This document shows, piece by piece, positions 51,500 through 60,294 of a stretch of 64,000 nt of DNA (positions are counted from its first letter, which is position 1; every line of letters starts with the position of its first letter). The notes under the pieces were generated by a model, which saw only the letters and a program-made list of their open reading frames with translations, searched no databases and had not been told where the DNA came from. The DNA lies in NCBI GenBank assembly GCA_021824175.1, contig JAKALP010000006.1, positions 205,791-269,790 on the forward strand. Reading direction: 5' to 3'. The DNA comes from Deltaproteobacteria bacterium (GTDB lineage: Bacteria > Desulfobacterota > Desulfobacteria > Desulfobacterales > Desulfosarcinaceae). Made by a program: the position numbers and the translations under genes.

Positions 51500-53827
51500 T
51501 TACGGCGCCTTGAAGTCCTTAGCCAGATCGTTGTCCACCACGTAGATGCAGACCGCCTTGGCGCCCTGGGCGGTGTAGCGGTATTTGCTAATCAAGTTGT
51601 TGATCAGGTAGGTGACGTCGTCGCGGATCTTGCGGTCGTAGGTTTTGAAACTCTCTTCGTTATAGTCCTTGATGGCCCGCCGGAAGTTTTCGTTGTCCAG
51701 GAAGGGCTCGAGCACTTTCTCCTTGATGTTGTAAATGTAGCGCTCGTTGAGTTTGCCAAACAGCGTGGTGTGCTTCAAATTCTTCTTGCCGCTGGTCATC
51801 TCCTGGGGCAGGGTGGTGGTGGCGTACTCTTTCTGGATGTCCTTGCGGAAAGTCTTGCGTTCGCCGTCCTGGGCCGTATCTCCGAGAATTCGGCGCTCAA
51901 AGCCTTTCAAGTACTCTTCGGTGATTTCAATCTTTTCCTTGGTGTAAGGACATTTTTCAGTGGAGCCGATTTCGAAATTGACGGCGAACATGTAGTTTTG
52001 GATTTCAACGGCGATCTGATCTTCGTTGAAGTAGTAGAGCGACTCTTTAACTTCCTGCAGCACGGAGTAATCGTACATATGCTGGAGCGACTCCAGGAAC
52101 CCGTCGGGGATGGAGGCGCGCAGATCTTTACGGGATTTGAAGAATTTGCACAGAACGGCCATGTCGATGAACTGTTCTTCTTTGGCAAAGGTGGTGTGGA
52201 ATTCACCGAAGATTTTGATGGCGTCGCGGCCGGAGATGCCGTGCTTGCCTTCATTTTCCGATTCGGCAATGATGCGCTGGCGGCGTTTGGCGGTCAGACG
52301 CTTACGGTCTTCCTCGCTGAGCCAGGCCGGGATATAACCGGTATAGATCTCCATCTTGAGCAGTTGCAGGTTCTTGTCGCAATAGCGGCTGTATTTTTCG
52401 GGCGCGCCGATCCACTCCAGCAGGGCTTCGGAGCGCAGGCTCAACCGTGAAGAGATGATCACGCGCGCGAAATTGTGCAACACCCGGGGCAAAAAGGCGT
52501 CATCGATATGGCGGCCGAAGATGTTGCGGTAGATATCCACCTCGGTGTTGTGATCCAGTACGTAGGAGATATTGATATAGGCGATACGGTCGGAAAAGGA
52601 TTGGATGTTCTGGATATTCTTCTTGTCTTCGGGGTTGATCAGGGCGATAAAAAGCGAATTGACGTTTTCTTCGACGTCCTGGACTTTGTGCACGCCCTCG
52701 GAGATGATGTTGTGCAGTTCGATCAGGCGTTCGATGTTGTGGGTCTTGATATCCATCAAGGCGTAAATGCCATTATTGGTCTTGGCGTAACGCGAGAAGA
52801 TATAATTGACCTGATTGCTATCGCCGAAAAGGCGATTGATGCGGCTTTGCAGCATATCGTTGGTCAGAATCATCTGCTTGGCGGGCCGGTCGCCAGGGTT
52901 GACCACGCTGATGCCCGTGCCGATGCGGCGGTTGAAGATATAGGGCCGGGCCCAGACCATGTTGAACACCTTCATGGGATCATTGACGCGCCGCGACAAG
53001 GTTTCAAACAAAGAGCTGCAGATGGTGCAAGGCAGATCGTTAAATACCCATTCGTACTCCTTGTTGGTGAAGAGGGTGTACTTGAAGGCGTCGTTCTTGA
53101 ACAAATCGTCGAAAAAAGCTCTGCGGCGGCTTTTGGGAATCATCAGCAGCGGGTTGTCGTGACTGGGACAGGGGATGTCCAGAAATTGCTCCACGGTTTG
53201 TTGCATCACGCGCGATTTGATGCGGTCATATTGAAGTTGCTGGGGCTCTTTCTGGAGTTGAAACAGCCGTTCCAAAATGGAGTAAGTCTCATCGCTCACC
53301 GCCGCGCCGCCCAACGATGGTACGTTGATGCGCCATACCGTCTCATAGCGGCAGCCGGCCTCGGTGTTGGCATACTCTTCAAAGCGATTCAGCAGATTAT
53401 TTAAGAAAGTACTTTTGCCGCAACCATGGGGTCCGTCGAAGATGTAAATCTTGTTTTGCTGCGCGCCCTGGCGCATGCTCTCCACTTGGCTGATAAAGCG
53501 GTTGGCGAACAGACGATCGGCGAAAAAAGGGTGGTCCGAATTCTCCACGAACAGTCGTGAGCAGTCATAATCCACATAGTGAATGGTCTCCGGGTCATCT
53601 GGGTATTCATCCCAGCCTTCGCCCACATACGCCTTGACCATGTCATGGAAGAACTGGAACACATTGCGGATCACGGCATCGGGCTGCTGCGCCACCAATC
53701 CCAGGAATTCGTCAAAAGGTATGGGCGCCTGCTGCTCTAAAGTGTTTTCAGGCCGTTGCAGTTGGGCCATGGCCTTTTGAATATTGCTGGTCTCTTGGAT
53801 CACGGGGCGACTCTTATCGGTTTTCAT
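51500..53827 (-). CDS. PrkA-like AAA+ ATPase/kinase (second paralogue)
   Basis: 775 residues from the ATG at 53827 (AGAGGCT ahead). An N-terminal helical part, then an AAA+ domain with Walker A IFDGPHGCGKSTFLNNLL (about residues 140-157) and DNPLLMIPKSRR, YAKTNNGIYALMDIKTH, and a long C-terminal part (about 530-775). It is related to PrkA protein kinases/AAA ATPases of the YeaG type but differs much from the other paralogue at 57676. Last gene of the prkA-DUF444-spoVR cluster. Probably a stress-response factor. Confidence 0.78.
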   Translation of the reverse strand: MKTDKSRPVIQETSNIQKAMAQLQRPENTLEQQAPIPFDEFLGLVAQQPDAVIRNVFQFFHDMVKAYVGEGWDEYPDDPETIHYVDYDCSRLFVENSDHPFFADRLFANRFISQVESMRQGAQQNKIYIFDGPHGCGKSTFLNNLLNRFEEYANTEAGCRYETVWRINVPSLGGAAVSDETYSILERLFQLQKEPQQLQYDRIKSRVMQQTVEQFLDIPCPSHDNPLLMIPKSRRRAFFDDLFKNDAFKYTLFTNKEYEWVFNDLPCTICSSLFETLSRRVNDPMKVFNMVWARPYIFNRRIGTGISVVNPGDRPAKQMILTNDMLQSRINRLFGDSNQVNYIFSRYAKTNNGIYALMDIKTHNIERLIELHNIISEGVHKVQDVEENVNSLFIALINPEDKKNIQNIQSFSDRIAYINISYVLDHNTEVDIYRNIFGRHIDDAFLPRVLHNFARVIISSRLSLRSEALLEWIGAPEKYSRYCDKNLQLLKMEIYTGYIPAWLSEEDRKRLTAKRRQRIIAESENEGKHGISGRDAIKIFGEFHTTFAKEEQFIDMAVLCKFFKSRKDLRASIPDGFLESLQHMYDYSVLQEVKESLYYFNEDQIAVEIQNYMFAVNFEIGSTEKCPYTKEKIEITEEYLKGFERRILGDTAQDGERKTFRKDIQKEYATTTLPQEMTSGKKNLKHTTLFGKLNERYIYNIKEKVLEPFLDNENFRRAIKDYNEESFKTYDRKIRDDVTYLINNLISKYRYTAQGAKAVCIYVVDNDLAKDFKAP

Positions 53828-53841
53828 GCGTGTAGCCTCTG

Positions 53842-55491
53842 CTATGCCAGAATCCGGCGGCTCAGCTTGCGATTCTTCATGGTATAGACCACCCGTTGCC
53901 ATTTAATCTGGGCGTCGGCTTCGCTGTCCGTAGCGCCGCCTAGGTGCCGGGGCCGGTCCGTGCGGGGTACCCGCTGCAACACTTCATTGGTCTCCAGCTC
54001 CACTGGCCCGCCCCACAAGTATTCCGTACCCATCAGGGCATTGGCGATAAAGTCTTTGACCAGCGGCTTGCTTTCGAACAGATGGACCAGATAAAGGGTG
54101 GCGTCCTTTTTGCCCTTCTCATGGTCGATGGTGACAATGGGCGGATGGTACAGGCCGTCCAGCAGCATTTGCCGGTATTCGTTCGCATTGCGGCTTTTGA
54201 CGTAGTACTCCCACACCATTTTGGACTCGTTCAAGCGCCGGCCGACCACAAAGAGATCATGCTGGTTCACGAAATCCTGATTGATGAACTGATTGAGGAA
54301 AGAAAAATCACACAAATTTTCGCGGATCGCGAAGATGAACTCCCGGCCGTGGCCCGCGGCCGTGTCAAAATCCTTGCGCTGGCGGACGTCCTTGAGGCGC
54401 TGGAAATCCCAGGTCAGGCGGCCCTTGTCGGCCCACTCCTCGATGGCGTAGAACATGCGCATGCCCAGGGCGTAAGGATTGAGTCCCACCCGGGGCATGG
54501 CCGTGACCCCGGCGTTGACCCGGGCGAAATCCACCTCATGGCCGTTGATGCGGTCATCTTTAAGAAATAAAGTCTCATGCCAATAACTGGCCCAGCCTTC
54601 ATTCATGATTTTGGTACGGATCTGGGGCTGGAAGAAGAGCGAGGTCTTGCGGATCACTTCGATAATGCTCTTCATCCACTTGTTTTCTTCCTTGTTCAGA
54701 AACTCGGAGTTTTCCAGAATATATTGCATCAGATCCCTGGGTGGCGTGCTTTTCTTCTCTTTATATTTGGCGCACAGGGCCTTGAACTCCGGATGGCGGC
54801 GGTCGATCTCCGCGAAAAAGGCGTCTTCGCCCAACTCTCCTTGTTCGGCCAGACACTGGTTGTAGCGTTCGATCTCTTTCATGTATTCGCTGGTTTTGAT
54901 CTTTTTGATGGTCTGCAAAAAGACGTCAAAGTAGTAATCCAGGCGATGGGAGTGCTGGGTGGTGGGCACCGGGAAAAGCTGATCCAACTCGCGGTAATAG
55001 CCCACCAGGTTGTCGATGCCGCGGGAGAATTCGATGACATAATCCACCCAGTGGCCGTGTTCCGAACGCAGCTTGGCGATCACGCGCTTGTCGGAGAGCG
55101 CCTCGCCGGTGAAATCGTAATCCCAGGTGTGGCGAAAATAGAGGTTGTTCTGGAAGAAATCGATGTGGGCCAGCACGTGGTAGAAGATCATCACGTTGAG
55201 CCAGTCCGGGTTGTTGTCGTTGTAAAAGGAGATGGCCGGCCGGGTATTGATCACGGTCTCATAGGGGTTGGTGGGATAGAGCTCGTACTTGCCCTTGCCC
55301 TTGAGTACTTCCACATCATGGACCCAGTAGTCGTACAGCGTGGGAATCATGACCTTGGGCGAGAGTTCGAGCAGGTCCCGGTTGGTAACCACATACTCCA
55401 GGGTTTCATCTTCGAACCGCAACCCCTGGGCCCGGGCGCGCTCCTTGCAACCTTCCATGATATTCTTGGTGTGCTGGTTGATCAGTTCCAT
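53842..55491 (-). CDS. SpoVR family protein (YcgB-like)
   Basis: 549 residues, full length for SpoVR/YcgB. Typical regions are NVMIFYHVLAHIDFFQNNLY, GWASYWHETLFLKDD and NPYALGMRMFYAIEEWADKG. The protein is cytoplasmic and of unsettled function; members co-occur with PrkA and DUF444 in stress regulons, as here. AAAGGTG precedes the ATG. It follows the DUF444 gene by 157 bases that are repeat-filled and precedes the second PrkA-like gene by 14. Confidence 0.93.
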   Translation of the reverse strand: MELINQHTKNIMEGCKERARAQGLRFEDETLEYVVTNRDLLELSPKVMIPTLYDYWVHDVEVLKGKGKYELYPTNPYETVINTRPAISFYNDNNPDWLNVMIFYHVLAHIDFFQNNLYFRHTWDYDFTGEALSDKRVIAKLRSEHGHWVDYVIEFSRGIDNLVGYYRELDQLFPVPTTQHSHRLDYYFDVFLQTIKKIKTSEYMKEIERYNQCLAEQGELGEDAFFAEIDRRHPEFKALCAKYKEKKSTPPRDLMQYILENSEFLNKEENKWMKSIIEVIRKTSLFFQPQIRTKIMNEGWASYWHETLFLKDDRINGHEVDFARVNAGVTAMPRVGLNPYALGMRMFYAIEEWADKGRLTWDFQRLKDVRQRKDFDTAAGHGREFIFAIRENLCDFSFLNQFINQDFVNQHDLFVVGRRLNESKMVWEYYVKSRNANEYRQMLLDGLYHPPIVTIDHEKGKKDATLYLVHLFESKPLVKDFIANALMGTEYLWGGPVELETNEVLQRVPRTDRPRHLGGATDSEADAQIKWQRVVYTMKNRKLSRRILA

Positions 55492-55647
55492 AGGACACCT
55501 TTGGGGAGTTTAAGATGTAAAGTTTTAAGTTTTAAGTGTAAAGTTTTAAGTTAAGGTGTTCCGCCGATTTTACTTCTGATTTACACCATGACGAAAATCA
55601 AATCGCCCCCATCCTTAACTTTAAACCTAAGACTTTAAACTTAACAC
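55492..55647. repeat. AAGTTTTAAGT / ACTTAAAACTT inverted repeat spacer
   Basis: The left half (55511-55556) repeats GTAAAGTTTTAAGTT. The right half (55616-55655) carries the complementary type (CTTTAAACTTAACACTTA). A related AT-rich tract is at 57636-57666 on the other side of the DUF444-hicBA region. Confidence 0.5.
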
Positions 55648-57030
55648 TTATCTTTTATCTTGCGATATCAACTTTTTAATACCTTCGATGAGCCGTGTTT
55701 CATCAGCGTCATCGCCGATCACATCCATGCGGATAAATTCCGGGGCCTGATCGAGCAGTCCCGACTTCTTCACATACTTTTCAACTTCCGTGGCGCTGCC
55801 GGCGCTGTGCTGGACCACGGTGATGCCCACGCGGTTGGCGTAGCGCATCATGGTCTTGAGTTGGGGAATGGCCTCGCGGCCTTCGCTGTCCCAATCATCA
55901 CCATCCGTGCCATGGAAGACATAGATGTTGTAATCCTTGGCCAAATCTTCATTCTCCACAATTTCGTTGACCAGCTTGTAGGCCGAAGAGACCTGGGTGC
56001 CGCCGGCCACCTTGGAATTGTAGTATGTGTAGAAATCCGGCACCTCTTTGGCGGTGGTATCATGCAGGATGAAGCGCGTCTCGACTTGATTGCTGTACTG
56101 GTAGAGCAGCCAACTGTAGATCATCACATGCTGGGCCACCACCAGCTCCGTGGTTTTGCCCACCATGGAGCCGGAGTAGTCGCGCACGAAGAAGACCACG
56201 GCTTGGGATTCAAAATCCTTTTCGCGGCTCAAGATGCGGTAGACCATGTCCTTGGGCGAAATCAGAAAGTCCACGGGATTGATGTTGTTGACATCCTTCA
56301 AATTGCCCAGATGGATATTGGTCTCCACGATTTTGCGCAGGGTCGCTTTCTTGTCCAAGACCTGGCCAAAACCCCGGTGGCGGTCGGTAAGATCATAGGT
56401 ATAGCGGGTCAGAGAGCGCTTTTTGCCCTTATCCTTGAGGTTGGGCAGCTCGAACTGTTCGGTGAGAATACGGCCCAGGTCATAGGCAGACGATTCCAGT
56501 TCATGCTCTTCACCTTCGCCCTGGCCGGGACCAGCGCCGCTGCCTTTCTGCGACGGCCGCACCGGCTCTTCGCCGATCACTTCGCCTTCTTCGCCTTCGC
56601 CTGATCCGCCGCCGGCCTGCTCTTCGTTTTGCTCCCGGAAGCTGGGGTCGTGCATCAGCTTCTCTTCGGTTGTGGTGGGCACCACCACGACCTTGTCCTT
56701 GCCGCCCCGGCCCGGCTTGATCATCCGGCCCACTTTGACCTTGCGCGGAAAGCCGTCCTTTTCGCGCTGCCGGTCCTTGGCCAGCAGATCATCGATGGTA
56801 CGCACCTGATTGGTCGGTCCGGGCTGGACCATGGACATGGCCTGAAGCATTTGCAGGTCAAAATAGGCATAGATGGAGGGAATCACCGGCGGCTTGAGAT
56901 TTACTTCGCGTTGACCGTCGGATGATTGGCCCTCGCAAAGCCTGATCTCCGCCAGAATCTTCTCTTCCTGCTCCGCCGTCAGGCCGCGGGACTTGAGTTG
57001 CTGATATGTATTCCAAAGGTTGGTTTTCAT
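55648..57030 (-). CDS. DUF444 (YeaH/YhbH) protein
   Basis: 460 residues. The N-terminus has a Gly/Arg and acidic linker region (EEQAGGGSGEGEEGEVIGEE), and the second half carries a VWA-like domain (AVVFFVRDYSGSMVGKTTEL with D-x-S-x-S; IYVFHGTDGDDWDSEG). DUF444 genes pair with prkA and spoVR, and partners in E. coli, yeaG and yeaH, are in one operon. Here HicBA genes separate it from prkA. AT-rich spacer with repeats downstream. Confidence 0.93.
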   Translation of the reverse strand: MKTNLWNTYQQLKSRGLTAEQEEKILAEIRLCEGQSSDGQREVNLKPPVIPSIYAYFDLQMLQAMSMVQPGPTNQVRTIDDLLAKDRQREKDGFPRKVKVGRMIKPGRGGKDKVVVVPTTTEEKLMHDPSFREQNEEQAGGGSGEGEEGEVIGEEPVRPSQKGSGAGPGQGEGEEHELESSAYDLGRILTEQFELPNLKDKGKKRSLTRYTYDLTDRHRGFGQVLDKKATLRKIVETNIHLGNLKDVNNINPVDFLISPKDMVYRILSREKDFESQAVVFFVRDYSGSMVGKTTELVVAQHVMIYSWLLYQYSNQVETRFILHDTTAKEVPDFYTYYNSKVAGGTQVSSAYKLVNEIVENEDLAKDYNIYVFHGTDGDDWDSEGREAIPQLKTMMRYANRVGITVVQHSAGSATEVEKYVKKSGLLDQAPEFIRMDVIGDDADETRLIEGIKKLISQDKR

Positions 57031-57080
57031 GGCTTTTTACCGATTGGCGATCTTCACGATTCACCGCCAATGCAATTTTA

Positions 57081-57305
57081 TTACTTATATTGAATAAACT
57101 CTTCGACCGTACACCCAATATCTTTGCAAATTTGCCGAAGTAAAATAGGGGAGATGTCTCTTCCCGTATGAAATGGCACGGTTGTCCCTCTGCCGTCGAC
57201 ATGACGAAATTGCTTGTGAGATCCTCTCTGGCGAATCTCTTGAAATCCGAGCTGGAGCAGAATCGCCGCAACTTCTTTTGGCTTGAGAGCAGGAATATTG
57301 CCCAT
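57081..57305 (-). CDS. hicA: HicA-type mRNA interferase toxin
   Basis: 74 residues. HicA pattern: LKPKEVAAILLQLGFQEIRQ, then RGSHKQFRHVDGRG with the active-site His, TTVPFHTGRDISP and LLRQICKDIGCTVEEF. It cleaves mRNA. It follows hicB directly (TAATG overlap). Order hicB-hicA. Confidence 0.93.
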   Translation of the reverse strand: MGNIPALKPKEVAAILLQLGFQEIRQRGSHKQFRHVDGRGTTVPFHTGRDISPILLRQICKDIGCTVEEFIQYK

Positions 57306-57514
57306 TATCCCACCATAACCGTCTGGGTACCAACAAATTCGGCTTCAAGTTTGGGCATACCATCCTCGAGAAGCATTTCAATGACCTCTTTTAGATTTTT
57401 ATTTAATTCATCCAAGGTTTCACCTTGGGTATGGGCGCCAGGGAACCCTGGGACAAATCCGACATAAAGCCCCGTATCCGGGCAACGCTCCACAACAGCC
57501 GTAAATGCTTTCAT
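57305..57514 (-). CDS. hicB: HicB-type antitoxin
   Basis: 69 residues from the ATG at 57514 (AAGGAGCGG ahead). The partial RNase H-like HicB fold is seen in FTAVVERCPDTGLYVGFVPG, FPGAHTQGETLDELNKNLKE and VIEMLLEDG. No C-terminal DNA-binding domain, so this is the short form. It precedes hicA and lies between prkA and DUF444. Confidence 0.9.
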   Translation of the reverse strand: MKAFTAVVERCPDTGLYVGFVPGFPGAHTQGETLDELNKNLKEVIEMLLEDGMPKLEAEFVGTQTVMVG

Positions 57515-57535
57515 TGTGCCGCTCCTTACTTCTGC

Positions 57536-57596
57536 GTAGGGTGCGCTTTGCGCACCTCCGCGTGCCATGATTGGTGCGTGAGATGCACCCTACTAT
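57536..57596. repeat. GTAGGGTGCG inverted repeat
   Basis: GTAGGGTGCGCTTTGCGCACC faces GGTGCGTGAGATGCACCCTAC (21-nt arms, a few mismatches) just upstream of hicB. Related GCGCACCCTGCC lies at 60218. It may be a dispersed element that came with the toxin-antitoxin pair. Confidence 0.55.
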
Positions 57597-57675
57597 GCGC
57601 ACTGCGCCAAAATCCAATCGCCTGAAATCCTCAACTTAAAAAACTTAACACTTAATACTTTAAACTCTGCAATTT

Positions 57676-59760
57676 CTAATTCTCGTCTTCCTGCGTACAG
57701 AAGTATTCAATCGTCTTCTGGGCGCAGGTGCGGCAGTAATTGAGCTTGGTGAGCATGGTGGTCACCATGCGGTCATAGAGCTTCTGATTCTCTTCGTTGG
57801 TGCGGTTGGCCAGGGCCCCGATGAGGCTGCCGGCGCCGGCGATGTCTGATTTCAAACGCACGTCGGTGACCGCCTTGACCAGCTCCAGGTTGTCCATGAA
57901 GTCATAGTTGGGGTCCACCGAGATCTTTTGACCGTAGATCTTGCGGATGGAAGTACGGAAGGTTTCGCGCTGCTCTTCGGTCTTCAGGCCCAGGCGCTCT
58001 TCCACGCTTTTGACGAAGCGCTCATCGATCTTTAAGGCGCGCAGCTCGCTGGTCTGGGGATCTTTATACTTCCACATCTTGTCCGGCCCGAGATTTTCAG
58101 CGTCGATGCCGATGATCATGTTGACGTAGTTCATCACATCCTTGCGGATGGCCAGGGGTTCATCCATGTAGGCATTGAACATTTCGGTCATGATGCGCTC
58201 GCGGTAGAGCCCCTTGGCGATTTTGAGATCTTCGAGGTACTTGGCGCGATCATTGGCGTCGGTGACATAGTCGAGCACGATGCGCTCCATGGCCTTAAAC
58301 ACATCGTAGGCGAACATGCACTGGCCTTCGTTGGTTTCGGAGCTTTCCGTCAAAAGTTGAATGGCGCGGCCCAGGTTGCGCTGGCCCAAGCCTTTCTGGC
58401 CGAAGCGCTTGGTGATGTCCGGCTCCTGGTTGAGGGTGTCGATTACTTCCCCCAGGGTCTTGATGCTCTTTTCACCGGCCACTTCGCCGGCGGCCAGCTT
58501 CATGGTTTCGACGGGCGTCAACTTCTCCGAGCGCGGCAAACGGGTCAGCACCACGGCCGCCGAGGCGGCATGATTGAGATTGGGGTCCTGGTGCAACGCC
58601 TCGCGGCTTAATGTGGTGCGGGCCTCGGTGCCGATGGCATAGGCAGTGAGATCTTTTTGCATCTTGTAGTTGGTGTTATGCGACACGTAGCAGATGCGGC
58701 AGCGATCCACAATGGGCGCTTCTTCTTTTTCAGCCAGGAAGCGGTTGAATTCCGAATTGTTGCTGGTGGCGATGATCAGCGTGTCGATGGGCCATTTGTA
58801 GCCGTCGATCTCGATGTTGCGGTTCTGGATGACTCCCAGGTAAACCTGCACCAGGTCTTTTTTGTTCTTGTAGATTTCGTCGGCAAAGTGAATGCCGCCG
58901 CCGGCCACGCGCGCCAGAGCGCCGCGGCGCAGATCGAAACGGTAGGGGTTGTTGGTGTCGGTGATGTGCAGCAGGCGCTGGATGGATTCTTCGCCCAGCA
59001 GATCCACGGCAGAGGAGGTGATTTTATCCTTGGCCGGATATTTGCCGGTCACGGTGCCCAGGCTTTCGGTGAGCGGCACGGGCATGATCTCCACGAAGGA
59101 GAGCATCTTCTCCAAATCGCCGTCGCAGTGTTGGCGAATGTCGCCCCAGATATAGCCGCTGCACGCGCCCAGGGGTCGGTAGTCATCATACAAGGTGTCA
59201 ATGGCCTTGTCGCTGAAGCCCAATTGGTCAGAGAGCATGGCTTTGTTCTCTTCGGGACCATCGAAGAGATTCATGGCCAGAATCATGGGATCCTCGTAGG
59301 TCTGGGACTCGATGATGTCGATGCGGCCGTAGTGCCCCAGGGCCTGCATGCCTTTGAAGCGGAAGGTGTACTTGCGATTTACCGGCTTGGACAGAAAAGC
59401 GCGATACTGGGAGCACAGGAACTCCACGAAAAAGGTCTTGCCGTTGCCGGGCTCGCCCACCAGCACAAAGGCCATCTCTTTGGAAGATCCGCCTTCGGCC
59501 GCGTCTTTGACATAGGAGACAAAGCTGTTGATCTCGTCATACATGCCGATGACGTGCTTTTTGCCGTTTCTGAAGATGTTGAAATCATAGGTGGTGCGGG
59601 CGTTGACCACCACTTTCTCGATCTCGTTTTCCAGGATCAGGCGCGCCACGCCTTGAAACGCGTTTTCAAAACGGCGGCGGCCCTCCTTAACCTCCAGGCA
59701 GTGATGGTGCAGCTGGCTGTTAGATAGTGATGGTAACTTCACCTGCGCTTTTTTGGCCAT
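57676..59760 (-). CDS. prkA: PrkA serine protein kinase-type AAA+ protein (YeaG-like)
   Basis: 694 residues from the ATG at 59760 (GGGAGGC ahead). The AAA+ PrkA N-domain has Walker A FVLVGEPGNGKTFFVEF (about 104-120), Walker B-like GGGIHFADEIYKNKKDL and LIIATSNNSEFNRF. A CheY-like/kinase C-part follows (about 430-694), ending in NYCRTCAQKTIEYFC, a Cys pair. It is the first gene of the cluster and is typical of the YeaG/PrkA stress kinase family. Similar size to E. coli YeaG. Confidence 0.94.
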   Translation of the reverse strand: MAKKAQVKLPSLSNSQLHHHCLEVKEGRRRFENAFQGVARLILENEIEKVVVNARTTYDFNIFRNGKKHVIGMYDEINSFVSYVKDAAEGGSSKEMAFVLVGEPGNGKTFFVEFLCSQYRAFLSKPVNRKYTFRFKGMQALGHYGRIDIIESQTYEDPMILAMNLFDGPEENKAMLSDQLGFSDKAIDTLYDDYRPLGACSGYIWGDIRQHCDGDLEKMLSFVEIMPVPLTESLGTVTGKYPAKDKITSSAVDLLGEESIQRLLHITDTNNPYRFDLRRGALARVAGGGIHFADEIYKNKKDLVQVYLGVIQNRNIEIDGYKWPIDTLIIATSNNSEFNRFLAEKEEAPIVDRCRICYVSHNTNYKMQKDLTAYAIGTEARTTLSREALHQDPNLNHAASAAVVLTRLPRSEKLTPVETMKLAAGEVAGEKSIKTLGEVIDTLNQEPDITKRFGQKGLGQRNLGRAIQLLTESSETNEGQCMFAYDVFKAMERIVLDYVTDANDRAKYLEDLKIAKGLYRERIMTEMFNAYMDEPLAIRKDVMNYVNMIIGIDAENLGPDKMWKYKDPQTSELRALKIDERFVKSVEERLGLKTEEQRETFRTSIRKIYGQKISVDPNYDFMDNLELVKAVTDVRLKSDIAGAGSLIGALANRTNEENQKLYDRMVTTMLTKLNYCRTCAQKTIEYFCTQEDEN

Positions 59761-60294
59761 ATTGCCTCCCATGGTCGGTTGCGGGGTTGTCTTTTCTTAT
59801 TCTTATGAGGCGGGCGTACCCTTTGTTAGTGCATGACCGAAAACCCCCTATTTTCCCAATTTCTGCGTTGGGGCAAAATTTTAATCCTCGAAATACTACG
59901 TGTATGTCTCCGGTTAAAATTTTACCTCCGCCTTGAACTTGGAAAAATATGGGCTTTTCGTTCACGCACTAGTTAGAGTTCGAATGGAGTAAACCAAGCA
60001 ACTGGGGCGCCTTGGGGTGAAAGAGCACGGAATCAGGGGAGATCAGCGGTCTGGGAGCATTCCTGTCGGCGCGTGCTTCAACGTTCCTGTTCTTAAAATA
60101 TAGTGTTTGACCCCATGGACGCAACCCTAATTTCTCTATGGGTTGGCGTTCCTGGAGAAAAATCAAGCAACAAATATGCCCATAGGCTTTAGGCTGTCTT
60201 TTTACCGCGGATGGTATGCGCAGCGCACCCTGCCGCTGATTCGGCATGGCGGGATGAAGGAGAATAGACTGCCATCCATTTAGTCCCGCGGACA
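59761..60294. other. Spacer between prkA and rnd with a palindromic repeat
   Basis: About 530 bases without a credible gene. It includes the palindromic element at 59870-59929. A minus-strand open frame at 59969-60352 shows no family pattern. A GCGCAGCGCACCCTGCC segment at about 60213 relates to the repeat at 57536. Confidence 0.45.
59870..59929. repeat. Stand-alone copy of the inner palindrome
   Basis: GGGGCAAAATTTTAA, then TCCTCGAAATACTACG and TGTATGTCTCCGG, closing with TTAAAATTTTACCTCC. It is homologous over its whole 60 bases with the inner palindrome at 61547-61606, which shows the inner unit exists on its own. Confidence 0.7.

Noticed and set aside
52475..53404. Plus-strand frame of 309 codons opposite the second PrkA-like gene
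   Set aside because: Shadow frame; the minus-strand gene carries a clear Walker A and conserved neighbours.
58657..59727. Plus-strand frame of 356 codons opposite prkA
   Set aside because: Shadow of prkA; biased Val/Ala/His composition and no domain features.
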